Of a stretch of DNA of 64,000 nucleotides, positions 8,542 to 18,229 are shown piece after piece. Source of the stretch: Alphaproteobacteria bacterium. Its GTDB lineage: Bacteria > Pseudomonadota > Alphaproteobacteria > SMXS01. The stretch lies in assembly GCA_028284945.1 (NCBI GenBank), contig JANQQJ010000041.1, positions 1 to 64,000 of the forward strand. Reading direction: 5' to 3'. A program made the translations under genes and the position numbers. Numbering within the stretch: the first letter of the stretch is position 1; each line of letters starts with the position of its first letter. Below the pieces are notes generated by a model, which made no database searches, was not told where the DNA came from, and saw only the letters and a list, made by a program, of their open reading frames with translations.

Positions 8542-9073
8542 TCAGGGCCATCCATTTCTCTCGCGTCAACTTGAAGTATAGCGCGTCTGCTTCGCCGTCC
8601 CGCATGCGGTAGGGTCTGTGACCGTCTTGCTCAAATCCGACTTTTTCCAGAACCCGGTGCGACGGTTTGTTTTCCGGATAGGCGGCAGCCCAAAGGAGCC
8701 GAAGACGCTTTTCTTCCAACGCAAAGCGACAAACACACCCCACGGCTTCTGTCGCATAGCCCGCACCCCAATAGGGGCGGCCCAGCCAATAACCGATTTC
8801 GCCATCACTATAATTGATGCCAATACCCCCGATAAGCTGGCCATCTGAGCGGCGGACGATGGCGCAAGGCAGACCTTTGCGCTGCCACCGGATTCGCCGA
8901 GAGAGACGCAGCCAGTCGCGCGCATCATCGTCCGTATAAGGATAGGGTGACCGTGACAACCAGCGCGCAACCTCCCAATCCCCAATCAACTCGGGCAGAC
9001 CCGGTAAATCCGCTTTCCGGTATGGCCGGATCTCCAGCCGCGCCGTCACGAAACGCCGGGCCCTCCGGATCAA
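8534..9073 (-). CDS. RimJ/RimL-type GNAT acetyltransferase
   Basis: N-acetyltransferase of 179 residues. It opens with TARLEIRPYRKADLPGL, has the acetyl-CoA region IGYWLGRPYWGAGYATEAV and ends with NKPSHRVLEKVGFEQDG, the standard RimJ/RimL layout. The acceptor (ribosomal protein N-terminus, amino acid or other) cannot be predicted. The start is a TTG at 9073 whose last two bases are in the argJ stop; a GTG eight codons in is the alternative. Confidence 0.88.
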   Translation of the reverse strand: MIRRARRFVTARLEIRPYRKADLPGLPELIGDWEVARWLSRSPYPYTDDDARDWLRLSRRIRWQRKGLPCAIVRRSDGQLIGGIGINYSDGEIGYWLGRPYWGAGYATEAVGCVCRFALEEKRLRLLWAAAYPENKPSHRVLEKVGFEQDGHRPYRMRDGEADALYFKLTREKWMALND

Positions 9074-10302
9074 CTTCGATAGTCAGCGTTGATGCTGATA
9101 TATTGATGGGTCAAGTCGCAGGTCCAGACGGTGGCTCGGCCACTTCCCGCCCCCAGATCGATCTCAAGATCGATTTCGCGGCCCTTGAGGTGCTGGGTCA
9201 GGGCTGCTTCGTCGTAGCCTTTTCGAACCTTGCCCTCATCTGTTACCGGCTGGCCGCCGAACTTAATCAGCAACGCATCGGCATCCACAAGTTCACGGGT
9301 CTTGCCGACGGCCATAACGACCCGCCCCCAATTGGCGTCTTCACCGGCGATGGCGGTTTTGACCAGCGGCGAGTTAGCGACCGACTTGGCAATCACCATT
9401 GCCGACGCATCATCGGCTGCCCCGCTGACATCGACGGTAATGAACTTCGACGCCCCCTCACCGTCCCGGACAACCTGCTGCGCCAGATCACGCATCAGAT
9501 CTTCCAACTGCGCGCGAAAATCGCTTAGTCGTTCATCGTCAGCGTTTTCGATCTGCTCATGAGACGCGGTGCCCGTCGCGAACACCACCAGCATGTCCGA
9601 TGTGGATGTATCGCTGTCCACGGTGATGGCATTAAAGGTTCTGGCATTGATCGGGCGAATAAGCGCATCAAGCGCTGAAGGCGTAATCGCCAGATCCGTT
9701 ACAACATAGGCCAGCATGGTCGCCATATTCGGTTCGATCATGCCAGAGCCCTTGGCGATCCCGTTGATCGTGACCCACTGTCCATCAACTTCGGCTGTGC
9801 GCGTTGCCCCCTTGGGAAAAGTATCGGTGGTCATGATCGCCTTGGCGGCCGCTTCCCACTCGTCCTCACCGAGCTTGAGCTTGGGCAATGCCTTGACGAT
9901 CTTGTCATAGGGCAGCCGCTCACCGATCACCCCGGTCGACGCCACCAGCATTTCAACGCCCTTGCACCCCGATACCAGTGCAGCGGTTCTTGCCGTTGCC
10001 TCGGCCGCGGAATTACCCTCAGCACCGGTAAAGACATTCGCGTTACCGGCGTTAACAACAAGGCCCCGCATATAGCCGCGGGACTGAGCCAGTGCACGCC
10101 GGGACCAGATAACAGGCGCCCCCGGCGTGGTCGACTTGGTGAACAGCCCGGCTGCTGCGGTGCCTTCCGGAAACGTCATCAAGGTGACGTCCGCGCGCCT
10201 TACGAACTTAATCCCAGCGGCAATCGTTCCCAGTTTCACCCCCGGGATTGGCGGCAGCGTCGGGAACTCCGACGGCGCGAGCGGTGACTTTGCTAAGTCC
10301 AA
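9070..10302 (-). CDS. argJ: Bifunctional ornithine acetyltransferase / N-acetylglutamate synthase
   Basis: Transfers acetyl from N-acetylornithine to glutamate, recycling acetyl groups in arginine synthesis; it may also make N-acetylglutamate from acetyl-CoA. The precursor (410 residues) has the self-cleavage site in [11 protein letters not shown] with nucleophile T195 after A194, and a [15 protein letters not shown] segment in the beta chain. The start appears to be TTG at 10302 with AGGATCAGG upstream, since the family N-terminus ([19 protein letters not shown]) begins right after it. First gene of a tightly overlapping argJ-GNAT-mutT-DUF2459 operon. Confidence 0.95.
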   Translation of the reverse strand: MDLAKSPLAPSEFPTLPPIPGVKLGTIAAGIKFVRRADVTLMTFPEGTAAAGLFTKSTTPGAPVIWSRRALAQSRGYMRGLVVNAGNANVFTGAEGNSAAEATARTAALVSGCKGVEMLVASTGVIGERLPYDKIVKALPKLKLGEDEWEAAAKAIMTTDTFPKGATRTAEVDGQWVTINGIAKGSGMIEPNMATMLAYVVTDLAITPSALDALIRPINARTFNAITVDSDTSTSDMLVVFATGTASHEQIENADDERLSDFRAQLEDLMRDLAQQVVRDGEGASKFITVDVSGAADDASAMVIAKSVANSPLVKTAIAGEDANWGRVVMAVGKTRELVDADALLIKFGGQPVTDEGKVRKGYDEAALTQHLKGREIDLEIDLGAGSGRATVWTCDLTHQYISINADYRS

Positions 10303-10349
10303 GACCTGATCCTATTTGCAAATGACGGGATGGCAGAACCAGCGGGTAC

Positions 10350-10766
10350 CTATCCGAACAACAGATTGTCGGGGTCCGGAATAGGCTCCTTCTTGTCATA
10401 GAGAATCCAGCCCTTGACCAGCCGGATGATCATCCAGATGAAAACACCGATCATCAAAAGGCCGCCGATCAGTATGAAGAGCAGGATGAACGAAATGAAC
10501 CAGCCCGCCAAACCGATCCAGAAGGTGCGGATCAACCAAGTGTAGTGACTTTCCTGCCAGCTTCCCGCGACCTCAGCGCGTTGAGAGTAGGCGATAACCA
10601 CGCTGACGATGCTGCCTAGTCCTGCGGTAATGAACCCGACAGCAAAAGCAATATAAGCGACAAGGCCCATATCTGTCGTGCCGGCGGCAGGTGACGACGC
10701 CGGGGCCGACTCCTGTGTTGCGGGCGTGTTTTCCTCAGGTTTAGGGGTATCGTTCTCTTCAGCCAT
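10350..10766 (-). CDS. DUF4870-like small membrane protein
   Basis: A 138-residue protein with a Pro/Glu-rich hydrophilic N-terminus (1-30) and three predicted membrane helices (about 33-55, 78-98, 100-118). The ESHYTWLIRTFWIGL stretch matches the DUF4870/YtjA-type pattern seen in small proteobacterial membrane proteins. Function unknown. It sits between argJ (47-bp gap) and a divergent secA, where many alphaproteobacteria carry a peptidyl-prolyl isomerase. Confidence 0.8.
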   Translation of the reverse strand: MAEENDTPKPEENTPATQESAPASSPAAGTTDMGLVAYIAFAVGFITAGLGSIVSVVIAYSQRAEVAGSWQESHYTWLIRTFWIGLAGWFISFILLFILIGGLLMIGVFIWMIIRLVKGWILYDKKEPIPDPDNLLFG

Positions 10767-10935
10767 AACTGCTCTCCACGATCAACCGATTGCCAGATTG
10801 ATATAACCGGTTTCGAATTCAACACACAAATGGTCATCACGACCACGTGTGCGCTTCATTGACATGCCCCCGGACGGGTCTTATCTGTCCCGCATGGGAA
10901 AATGCCTTATTTCGGGCGTGTAATCAGGATACCAG

Positions 10936-13671
10936 ATGGTTCAGTTCGGTAGCGCCGTTAAGAAACTTTTCGGCACAGCAAATGACCGCCTTGTTAAGGG
11001 CTATCGCGCCCGTATCGCGGCGATCAATGCCCTTGAGCCAGAGATGGAGGCGCTGTCGGACGAGGCGCTGCGTGGAAAAACCGCCGAATTCCGCGACCGC
11101 GCAGGCAATGGTGAAACGCTTGATGCGCTGCTGCCCGAAGCCTTTGCCGCCGTCCGTGAGGCGGCCAAGCGGACCCTGGGGCAGCGTCACTATGACGTCC
11201 AATTGATCGGCGGCATGGTGCTGCACGACGGCCGGATAGCCGAAATGAAAACCGGTGAAGGTAAAACGCTTGTCGCGACCTTGGCGGTCTATTTGAACGC
11301 CATTGAAGGCAAGGGCGTCCACGTCGTTACCGTGAATGACTATCTGGCAAGCCGTGATAGCGAATGGATGGGCCAGATTTATCGCTTCATGGGGTTGAGT
11401 GTGGGCTGCATCGTTCACGGCCTGAGCGACGACCAACGCCGTGAACAATACGCCGCCGACGTGACCTATGGCACCAACAACGAATTCGGCTTCGACTATC
11501 TGCGCGACAATATGAAATTCCGGCTGGATATGATGGCGCAGCGTCCGTTCAACTTCGCCATCGTCGATGAAGTCGACAGCATTCTGGTGGATGAAGCGCG
11601 CACACCGCTGATCATTTCCGGGCCGACTGAGGATAATTCCGAACTCTATAAAACGATCAACAAATTCATCCCCAACCTCAAGGAAGAGGACTACGAGAAG
11701 GACGAGAAGAGCAAAACCATCTCGCTGACCGAAGAGGGTAATGACCGGGTCGAAGAACTGCTGCGCGACGCCGGTATGATGCAGGGCGACAGCCTCTACG
11801 ACATCGAAAACGTCTCTGTCGTGCACCACGTTAATCAGGCGCTTCGGGCGCACAAGATGTTCCAACGCGACACCGACTACATCGTCAAGGATGACAAGGT
11901 CATCATCATCGACGAGTTCACCGGCCGCATGATGGAAGGCCGCCGCTATTCCGAAGGGCTGCATCAGGCGCTTGAGGCCAAGGAAGGCGTCTCAATCCAG
12001 AACGAGAACCAGACCCTGGCATCGATCACCTTCCAGAACTACTTCCGCCTCTATCCCAAGCTTGCCGGCATGACCGGCACCGCGGCCACCGAAGCCGAAG
12101 AGTTCATGGACATCTATGGGCTGGGTGTGGTGGAAATTCCGACAAATGTGGCGATCGCGCGCCTTGATGAAAATGACGAGGTCTATCGCACCGCCGATGA
12201 AAAATATCACGCGATCATCGATGAGATCGAAGAAGCCCAAAAACAGGGCCAACCGGTGCTGGTTGGTACGGTCAGCATCGAGAAATCTGAGCTGCTGTCA
12301 TCGCTGATGAAGAAGCGCAAACTGAAGCACAATGTGCTTAATGCCCGCTATCACGAACAGGAAGCGCAGATTATCGCACAGGCTGGCCGGTATGGTGCCG
12401 TAACCATCGCCACCAACATGGCCGGGCGCGGCACCGATATTCAGCTTGGCGGCAACCTGGAAATGCGCATGGAAGCCGAAGCCGCGGACATTAGAGACGA
12501 TGCGAAGCGCGAAAAGAAAGCCGCGCAGATCGCCGAAGAGGTCGATGTTGAGCGCGAGAAGGTTCTGGCCGCAGGCGGTCTTTATGTCATCGGCACCGAA
12601 CGGCATGAAAGCCGCCGTATTGATAACCAGCTGCGCGGCCGTTCCGGCCGTCAGGGCGACCCCGGCCGGTCGAAGTTCTACCTGTCGCTTGATGACGACC
12701 TGATGCGCATCTTCGGCTCAGAACGCATGGATACGATGCTGGTGAAACTGGGCCTCGAAGAAGGTGAAGCCATCACCCACCCGTGGATCAACAAAGCGCT
12801 CGAAAAAGCCCAGACCAAGGTCGAAGCACGCAACTTCGATATCCGGAAAAACCTGCTGAAATATGACGACGTCATGAACGACCAGCGCAAGGCGATCTAT
12901 GGCCAGCGCCTGGAGTTAATGGAAGCGCAGGACGTTGCTGAAACCGTCGCTGAGATGCGCCAGGAGGTGATCGAGGATCTCGTGGCCATCCATATGCCGC
13001 CGAAATCGTTCCCGGAACAATGGGACGTCGACGGACTGGAGGTTGAGTTCCACCGGATTTTCGCACTCGAACCACCGATCAAGGACTGGGTCGCAGAAGA
13101 CGGCATTGCTGACGAGGAAATCACCGAACGGCTAACCGATCTGGCCAATAAACGGATGGCGGAACGCGCCGCCACCTTCGGTCCCGATGTCATGCGCCAG
13201 GTCGAGAAGAGCCTGTTGCTGCAAGTCGTCGATCAGCAGTGGAAAGATCATTTGCTGCAGCTCGATCATCTGCGCCAGACCGTGACCTTGCGCGCCTATG
13301 GTCAACGCGACCCGCTTAACGAATATAAGAGCGAATCCTTCGATATGTTCGAGGCGATGCTGGCCCGCGTCCGCGACGAAACGACAACGATGCTGGCGCG
13401 CGTCGAGGTGCGCATGGACGAAGCACCGCCCCCGATTGAGGAGCGCATGCCACAGCAGAAGATGGTGGCCGAGCACATCGATCCGCTGACCGGGCAAAAC
13501 GAATTCGATGATCCGGGCAATATTCAACAACCGCTGCGCCGCAAGGTCGACCAGGCGGATATGAACCCCAACGATCCCACTACGTGGGGCAAAGTGCCGC
13601 GTAACGCGCCCTGCCCTTGCGGCTCAGGCAAAAAGTACAAGCACTGCCACGGCGCTGTCGCGGCCGCCTAA
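10936..13671 (+). CDS. secA: Preprotein translocase ATPase SecA
   Basis: Motor ATPase that drives unfolded preproteins through SecYEG. Full length at 911 residues: Walker A MKTGEGKT (104-111), Walker [12 protein letters not shown] (211-221), a helicase-like second nucleotide domain with [15 protein letters not shown] and [10 protein letters not shown], the scaffold/wing region, and a C-terminal zinc-binding [14 protein letters not shown] motif (893 onward) for SecB and phospholipid contact. It stands alone, divergent from the DUF4870-like gene, and ends 3 bp from the stop of the convergent VOC gene. Confidence 0.98.
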   Translation: MVQFGSAVKKLFGTANDRLVKGYRARIAAINALEPEMEALSDEALRGKTAEFRDRAGNGETLDALLPEAFAAVREAAKRTLGQRHYDVQLIGGMVLHDGRIAEMKTGEGKTLVATLAVYLNAIEGKGVHVVTVNDYLASRDSEWMGQIYRFMGLSVGCIVHGLSDDQRREQYAADVTYGTNNEFGFDYLRDNMKFRLDMMAQRPFNFAIVDEVDSILVDEARTPLIISGPTEDNSELYKTINKFIPNLKEEDYEKDEKSKTISLTEEGNDRVEELLRDAGMMQGDSLYDIENVSVVHHVNQALRAHKMFQRDTDYIVKDDKVIIIDEFTGRMMEGRRYSEGLHQALEAKEGVSIQNENQTLASITFQNYFRLYPKLAGMTGTAATEAEEFMDIYGLGVVEIPTNVAIARLDENDEVYRTADEKYHAIIDEIEEAQKQGQPVLVGTVSIEKSELLSSLMKKRKLKHNVLNARYHEQEAQIIAQAGRYGAVTIATNMAGRGTDIQLGGNLEMRMEAEAADIRDDAKREKKAAQIAEEVDVEREKVLAAGGLYVIGTERHESRRIDNQLRGRSGRQGDPGRSKFYLSLDDDLMRIFGSERMDTMLVKLGLEEGEAITHPWINKALEKAQTKVEARNFDIRKNLLKYDDVMNDQRKAIYGQRLELMEAQDVAETVAEMRQEVIEDLVAIHMPPKSFPEQWDVDGLEVEFHRIFALEPPIKDWVAEDGIADEEITERLTDLANKRMAERAATFGPDVMRQVEKSLLLQVVDQQWKDHLLQLDHLRQTVTLRAYGQRDPLNEYKSESFDMFEAMLARVRDETTTMLARVEVRMDEAPPPIEERMPQQKMVAEHIDPLTGQNEFDDPGNIQQPLRRKVDQADMNPNDPTTWGKVPRNAPCPCGSGKKYKHCHGAVAAA

Positions 13672-13674
13672 TCC

Positions 13675-14088
13675 CTAAGGTTGGGGTGGGCCCTTCAGTT
13701 CAACCACATTGCCCTCCGGGTCCTCAATATAGATCGAAGGCCCCATCCCTTCGGCGCCATAGCGCATACCGATATCGCCGACCTCAATGCCGTGGCCGTT
13801 GAGATGGGATAGAATCGCGTCTTCATCCCAGGGATCAATGCGCAGGCAGAAGTGGTCCATATTTCGGCCTTCCGCGCCGGGTCCTTTGCCGCCCAGTTGG
13901 CCAAGCTGGCCGTTTACATCAACGATATCGATCAACGACCCGCCGGCACGTAGCTGAGTCAAGCCGAGCTTTTCTTGAACCTTTTCAACAGTACAGCCGA
14001 TCACGTCGACATAAAATTCGACCATCACCGAAACAGTGTTGGCACGCAGCACGACATGATCCAACCCGACAGGCGCAAACGCCGTCAC
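13675..14088 (-). CDS. VOC family (glyoxalase/dioxygenase fold) protein
   Basis: A 137-residue vicinal-oxygen-chelate protein with two beta-alpha-beta-beta-beta modules. Candidate metal ligands are in GLDHVVLR (H11), NMDHFCLRI and the C-terminal DPEGNVVEL glutamate. The substrate is not predictable. Its ATG overlaps the stop of the preceding exported-protein gene by 4 bp, making it the third gene after accA. Confidence 0.87.
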   Translation of the reverse strand: MTAFAPVGLDHVVLRANTVSVMVEFYVDVIGCTVEKVQEKLGLTQLRAGGSLIDIVDVNGQLGQLGGKGPGAEGRNMDHFCLRIDPWDEDAILSHLNGHGIEVGDIGMRYGAEGMGPSIYIEDPEGNVVELKGPPQP

Positions 14089-14510
14089 TGGCTGCCGCCC
14101 TCTTCGTTGAGCAAGTCCATCCGGGCATGAACGTCGAACATATTGACCAGGTTGATCACTTCCGGGTCCGTACAGCCATTTTCCGCGATGGTTGATTTGA
14201 TCGTCTGATCAAGCGCCAAGGCGCGGTTGTTGATCATATCGAAAATCTGGGCGCGAGACTGATCCGGCAACTCGTTCTGAAAATAGCTGACTGTGATCTC
14301 CTGAACGATCAGCAGGTTGCGGGTGAACATGTTCATCATGCGCTGTTCGGGATTGTCACAGAGCCGCACGGCAACGAGCGACAGGAAGAAATTGTCGAAC
14401 ATCTGGACCGTGGGCGCACGCGTATCGCCGGGTGATTGCGCCATGGCAGGCGCGGTCACGATGGAGGCAGCCGCAACCAGACCGATCAGAACCCGCTTGA
14501 AATCAGGCAA
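14085..14510 (-). CDS. Small exported helical protein of unknown function
   Basis: About 141 residues with a clear signal peptide ([23 protein letters not shown] then Q). The mature part is helical and has two cysteines (in RLCDN and NGCTDPEV), possibly a disulfide. I do not recognise the family. A longer frame reads back into accA, but the best start is the TTG at 14510, which overlaps the accA stop by 8 bp and directly precedes the signal peptide. Cotranscription with accA suggests an envelope role, but that is only positional. Confidence 0.7.
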   Translation of the reverse strand: MPDFKRVLIGLVAAASIVTAPAMAQSPGDTRAPTVQMFDNFFLSLVAVRLCDNPEQRMMNMFTRNLLIVQEITVSYFQNELPDQSRAQIFDMINNRALALDQTIKSTIAENGCTDPEVINLVNMFDVHARMDLLNEEGGSQ

Positions 14511-15459
14511 TACCCGCGGTCCCCATGGAAAGGAATTTGTCACGGCGGGCCTGGCGCAGGGCCGCACCGTCCTGGCCAGACAGGTCGTCGAGCGCCCGGC
14601 CAATCGCGTCGCCCAATGACCCAATCGCGGTCTCATAGTCCCGGTGCGCGCCGCCCAGCGGCTCCGGTACGATCTCATCAATGATATTGTGGCTCTTCAG
14701 ATCTGCTGCGGTGAGCTTTAGCGCGAATGCGGCTTCTTCAGCCCGGTCGTCGCTGCGCCAGAGGATCGACGCACAGCCTTCCGGCGAGATCACCGAATAG
14801 ACGGCATGTTCATACATCAAGACACGGTTTCCGGTCGCCAGGGCAACCGCCCCGCCAGACCCGCCCTCGCCGACAATCGCGGCAATCAAAGGCACTTCCA
14901 GATTCAGGCAGGCTTCGGTCGAACGGGCAATGGCCTCGGCCTGGCCCCGCTCCTCCGCACCCACACCCGGATAGGCGCCAGAGGTGTCGACCAGTGTAAT
15001 GACAGGAAGCTTGAACCGGTTGGCAAGGTCCATCAGGCGGGCGGCCTTGCGGTAACCTTCGGGCCGCGCCATGCCGAAATTATGCGCGACGCGGCTCTGG
15101 GTATCGCGGCCTTTTTCATGGCCCATCACCATCACCGCCTCGCCGCCGAACCGCGCCAACCCGCCCTCAATCGCTGAGTCGTCGCCGAATCCACGGTCGC
15201 CGGCGAGCGGCGTGTAGTCGGTGAAGAGCGCCTCGACATAGTCGCCATAATGAGGCCGCCTTGGATGCCGCGCGACCTGGACTTTCTGCCAGGGATTCAG
15301 GTTCTTATAGGTTTGACGCAGCGCCTGCTCCAGCTTGCGCTCCAGCCGGATGACCTCATCGACGATATTGACATCACCATCGTCTGACAGGCGCTTCAAC
15401 TCGTGAATCCGGCTTTCCAGTTCCACAACAGGCTTTTCGAATTCGAGGACTAGTTCCAT
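14503..15459 (-). CDS. accA: Acetyl-CoA carboxylase carboxyltransferase subunit alpha
   Basis: Alpha half of the carboxyltransferase that makes malonyl-CoA for fatty-acid synthesis, acting with AccD. In 318 residues it has the N-terminal [12 protein letters not shown] coiled region, the [13 protein letters not shown] segment, and the crotonase-fold signatures [16 protein letters not shown] and [13 protein letters not shown], with [12 protein letters not shown]. The ATG at 15459 begins [10 protein letters not shown], as in the family. Leads an operon with an exported protein and a VOC protein. Confidence 0.97.
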   Translation of the reverse strand: MELVLEFEKPVVELESRIHELKRLSDDGDVNIVDEVIRLERKLEQALRQTYKNLNPWQKVQVARHPRRPHYGDYVEALFTDYTPLAGDRGFGDDSAIEGGLARFGGEAVMVMGHEKGRDTQSRVAHNFGMARPEGYRKAARLMDLANRFKLPVITLVDTSGAYPGVGAEERGQAEAIARSTEACLNLEVPLIAAIVGEGGSGGAVALATGNRVLMYEHAVYSVISPEGCASILWRSDDRAEEAAFALKLTAADLKSHNIIDEIVPEPLGGAHRDYETAIGSLGDAIGRALDDLSGQDGAALRQARRDKFLSMGTAGIA

Positions 15460-15637
15460 GGCGTAGAAATCGGTTCTGCTGTTTGATTTGCAAGGGGCGC
15501 GCACTGTCGCGCCCAGGCACGGTGCTTGTCAATCTAAGCCGCGACGGACTGAAACCGCAAACGCCGCGTGCGGTGATGCACTGACAGCCCGAGAATTGAG
15601 CCTTTTTTCACCCGCTTAGGCAGCGTATGTTTGCACA

Positions 15638-16279
15638 ATGCAAATAGATGTGATTTCAGATTCCATCTGCCCGTGGTGCTTTATCGGCAAGCGGCGGCTG
15701 GAAAAAGCCCTGGCGGAGCGCCCCGATCTCGATGTCGAGATTGTTTGGCGACCGTTTCAGTTGAACCCGGAAACCCCAGCCGAAGGCTATGACCGCAAGG
15801 AATATCTTGAGGCCAAGTTCGGCGACAAGGAACAAGCCAAGGGCGTCTACAAAATGGTGCGCGCGGCCGCGGAAGAAGAAGGCCTGGACTTTGCGCTCGA
15901 GACCCAGAAACGGCTCCCCAACACGATTGATTCTCATCGGCTGAACCACTGGGCGCATACCGCCGGTGTTCAGGACGCCGTGGTTGAAGGCCTGTTCCGG
16001 AAGTATTTCATCGAGGGTGAAGATATCGGCGACCCGGAGGTACTGATTTCGGTTGCCGAGGACGCCGGCATGGAAGCCGACGTTGTCCGCAAGCTGCTGG
16101 AAGGTGACGCCGACCGGGACCTTGTCCTGAAAGAAGAAGCCGTTGCCCGCAATATGGGGGTGACGGGTGTGCCGTGCTTTATCGTCGACAAGAAACTTGC
16201 GCTCGTCGGCGCGCAGGAACCGGATATGCTGCTGCGCGCTATCGACCACGCATTGGCACAGGCTGACGCGGCAGAATAG
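15638..16279 (+). CDS. DsbA family (FrnE-like) thiol oxidoreductase
   Basis: A cytoplasmic DsbA-fold protein of 213 residues without a signal peptide: CPWC active site (C11-C14) just after the first strand, helical insert, and TGVPCFIVDKK with the cis-proline. FrnE-like proteins are disulfide isomerases, and 2-hydroxychromene-2-carboxylate isomerases share the fold; the CPWC motif and the extra Cys after the cis-Pro favour FrnE. Divergent from accA across 178 bp. Confidence 0.9.
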   Translation: MQIDVISDSICPWCFIGKRRLEKALAERPDLDVEIVWRPFQLNPETPAEGYDRKEYLEAKFGDKEQAKGVYKMVRAAAEEEGLDFALETQKRLPNTIDSHRLNHWAHTAGVQDAVVEGLFRKYFIEGEDIGDPEVLISVAEDAGMEADVVRKLLEGDADRDLVLKEEAVARNMGVTGVPCFIVDKKLALVGAQEPDMLLRAIDHALAQADAAE

Positions 16280-16384
16280 CCAACGGGCCGCAAAAACTTC
16301 CGGCGCGTCGGGTCAAGCGCCCACGGGTCTCCATAAGTACCATTGGTATTCGTGATCCTTTCCGGGTCGCTAGGGGAGTTTCAT

Positions 16385-18229
16385 ATGCTGGGCCTGACGC
16401 CGCTTGTTCCGGTACCGCGACTGCATCGTGGCCTGGCCGTCGCAGCGCTTCTGCTCAGCGGCATCCAGCTCGCTGGATGTGCTAAAGAGGACGGGCCGGG
16501 CAATGCCATCCCCAACAAGAATGTCTATTTCGGCGACCTCCACCTGCACACCCGCTATTCCAATGACGCGTTCTATTTGACCACTGAAGAAGGCCTGGAC
16601 GCCGCCTACACCTACGCCAAGGGTGAACCCGTGGTTCGCAGCACCGGCGAGACGGTGCAGATGAAAAATCCACTCGATTTTATGGCGGTGACGGAGCACG
16701 CGGAATTTCTCGGCGCCATCCAGTCCTTTACTGACCCGGATCACCCGCTTTATGACCATCCGGCACTGGGACAACTGCTTCAGTCACCGGAAAGCAATGA
16801 GCGCATGAAGGCGTGGTTTGCCTTTGAAGCCGCCAGGCGCGAGGCTGGCACGCTGGAGGGTTTTGACGAAGTCGCGCTCAAGAAGGCTGTATGGACCGCC
16901 ATTGTCGACGCCGCCGACCGGCACAACGACCCTGGCACCTTCACAACATTCGCCGCCTATGAATGGACCGCCTATATCGATGGCGGCAATATGCACCGCA
17001 ATGTCATCTTCAAGGATACGAAGGACCTACCGGTCCCGTTTACGGCAGAAGATTCGATCTACCCTGAAGATTTGTGGAGTTTTCTGGACGCACTTCAGGC
17101 AGAAGGCGCCGAAGCCATCGCGATACCCCATAATCCGAATATGAGCGATGGCCGAATGTTCACAACGTTGGATTCGCGCGGTCAGCCCATCGATCACGCC
17201 TATGCGAAACGGCGGCAGGGCCATGAACCCGTGGTTGAGATCACGCAGAACAAGGGGACGTCGGAAACCCATCCCGAGCTATCGCCCTATGACTCCTTCT
17301 CGGACTTCGAGATCTTCGGCAATCTGCTGCAGGGATATAACCGTGTTGGCAAGCTGGAGGGCAGCTATGCCCGCGAAGGCCTCCTCACGGGCGTTCACTC
17401 ACACGCCGCTCACGGTTCCAATCCACTCAAATTCGGGTTTATCGGTTCCACCGACAGCCATTCGGCCCTGTCCATTGTCGAGGAAGATAATCTGCCCGGC
17501 TTTGGCGGCGCGACCTACGATGCAACACCAGAATCCCGCTGGGACCGTGAACTCTGGAACGGCATGCCTTATTGGGCGATGAGCACGGCTGGAGTCACAG
17601 GTGTCTGGGCAGAAGAAAACACGCGCGAGCACATATTCGAGGCACTCCGCCGGCGCGAAACCTTTGCCACGACAGGCCCGCGCATTCGCGTCTGCGTCTA
17701 CGCAGGACACGGATATGACGAAGCGTTGATGAACCAATCCGACTGGGCGGAAAAAGCAGCCGCAACAGGCGTCCCAATGGGCGCGGTTCTCCCCAGAACT
17801 TCAAAAACAGAACCGCCGCAGTTCCTTGTCTGGGCCGCAAAAGACCCGAGAGGCGCCAATCTAGACCGCATCCAGATCATTAAGGGTTGGAGCGACGGAG
17901 ACCACGCCCAGATACTGATTTATGATGTTGCCTTATCCGACGGCCGGTCAGTCGCGGCAGATGGCACCGTGCCGCCTGTCGGTAATACGGTAAACGTTGA
18001 AAGAGCGACCTATTCCAACGACATTGGCGCCGGTGAACTCAAGGCCCTGTGGATCGATCCGAAGTTCGACCCAGATGTGCCAGCGTTCTATTATGTCCGG
18101 GTGATTGAAATTCCGACTCCACGCTGGTCTACCTTCGACGCAGCCGCCCTGGGCAAGACCATTCCGACAGACATGCCGGCAACAATCCAGGAACGCGCCT
18201 TTTCCTCCCCCATCTGGTACGAGCCATGA
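16385..18229 (+). CDS. DUF3604 lipoprotein (PHP-like metal-dependent hydrolase)
   Basis: A 614-residue exported lipoprotein with a lipobox LAGC (C32) after a hydrophobic signal segment. The mature N-terminus YFGDLHLHTRYSNDAF (48 onward) with FMAVTEHAEFLG and IAIPHNPNMSDG are the metal-binding His/Asp motifs of DUF3604, distantly related to PHP phosphoesterases. The substrate is unknown. ATG at 16385 has a strong AGGGGAG; an upstream in-frame start lacks one. Its TGA overlaps the sulfatase ATG by 4 bp, so the two are translationally coupled and probably act on the same extracytoplasmic substrate. Confidence 0.88.
   Translation: MLGLTPLVPVPRLHRGLAVAALLLSGIQLAGCAKEDGPGNAIPNKNVYFGDLHLHTRYSNDAFYLTTEEGLDAAYTYAKGEPVVRSTGETVQMKNPLDFMAVTEHAEFLGAIQSFTDPDHPLYDHPALGQLLQSPESNERMKAWFAFEAARREAGTLEGFDEVALKKAVWTAIVDAADRHNDPGTFTTFAAYEWTAYIDGGNMHRNVIFKDTKDLPVPFTAEDSIYPEDLWSFLDALQAEGAEAIAIPHNPNMSDGRMFTTLDSRGQPIDHAYAKRRQGHEPVVEITQNKGTSETHPELSPYDSFSDFEIFGNLLQGYNRVGKLEGSYAREGLLTGVHSHAAHGSNPLKFGFIGSTDSHSALSIVEEDNLPGFGGATYDATPESRWDRELWNGMPYWAMSTAGVTGVWAEENTREHIFEALRRRETFATTGPRIRVCVYAGHGYDEALMNQSDWAEKAAATGVPMGAVLPRTSKTEPPQFLVWAAKDPRGANLDRIQIIKGWSDGDHAQILIYDVALSDGRSVAADGTVPPVGNTVNVERATYSNDIGAGELKALWIDPKFDPDVPAFYYVRVIEIPTPRWSTFDAAALGKTIPTDMPATIQERAFSSPIWYEP

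Noticed and set aside
10831-10845. TGGTC-ATCAC-GACCA inverted repeat between secA and the DUF4870-like gene
   Set aside because: Short arms; could be chance. No regulator known for it.
16338-16348. TACCATTGGTA palindrome before the DUF3604 gene
   Set aside because: Eleven bases with a 1-bp centre occur by chance too often, and no regulator gene is adjacent.
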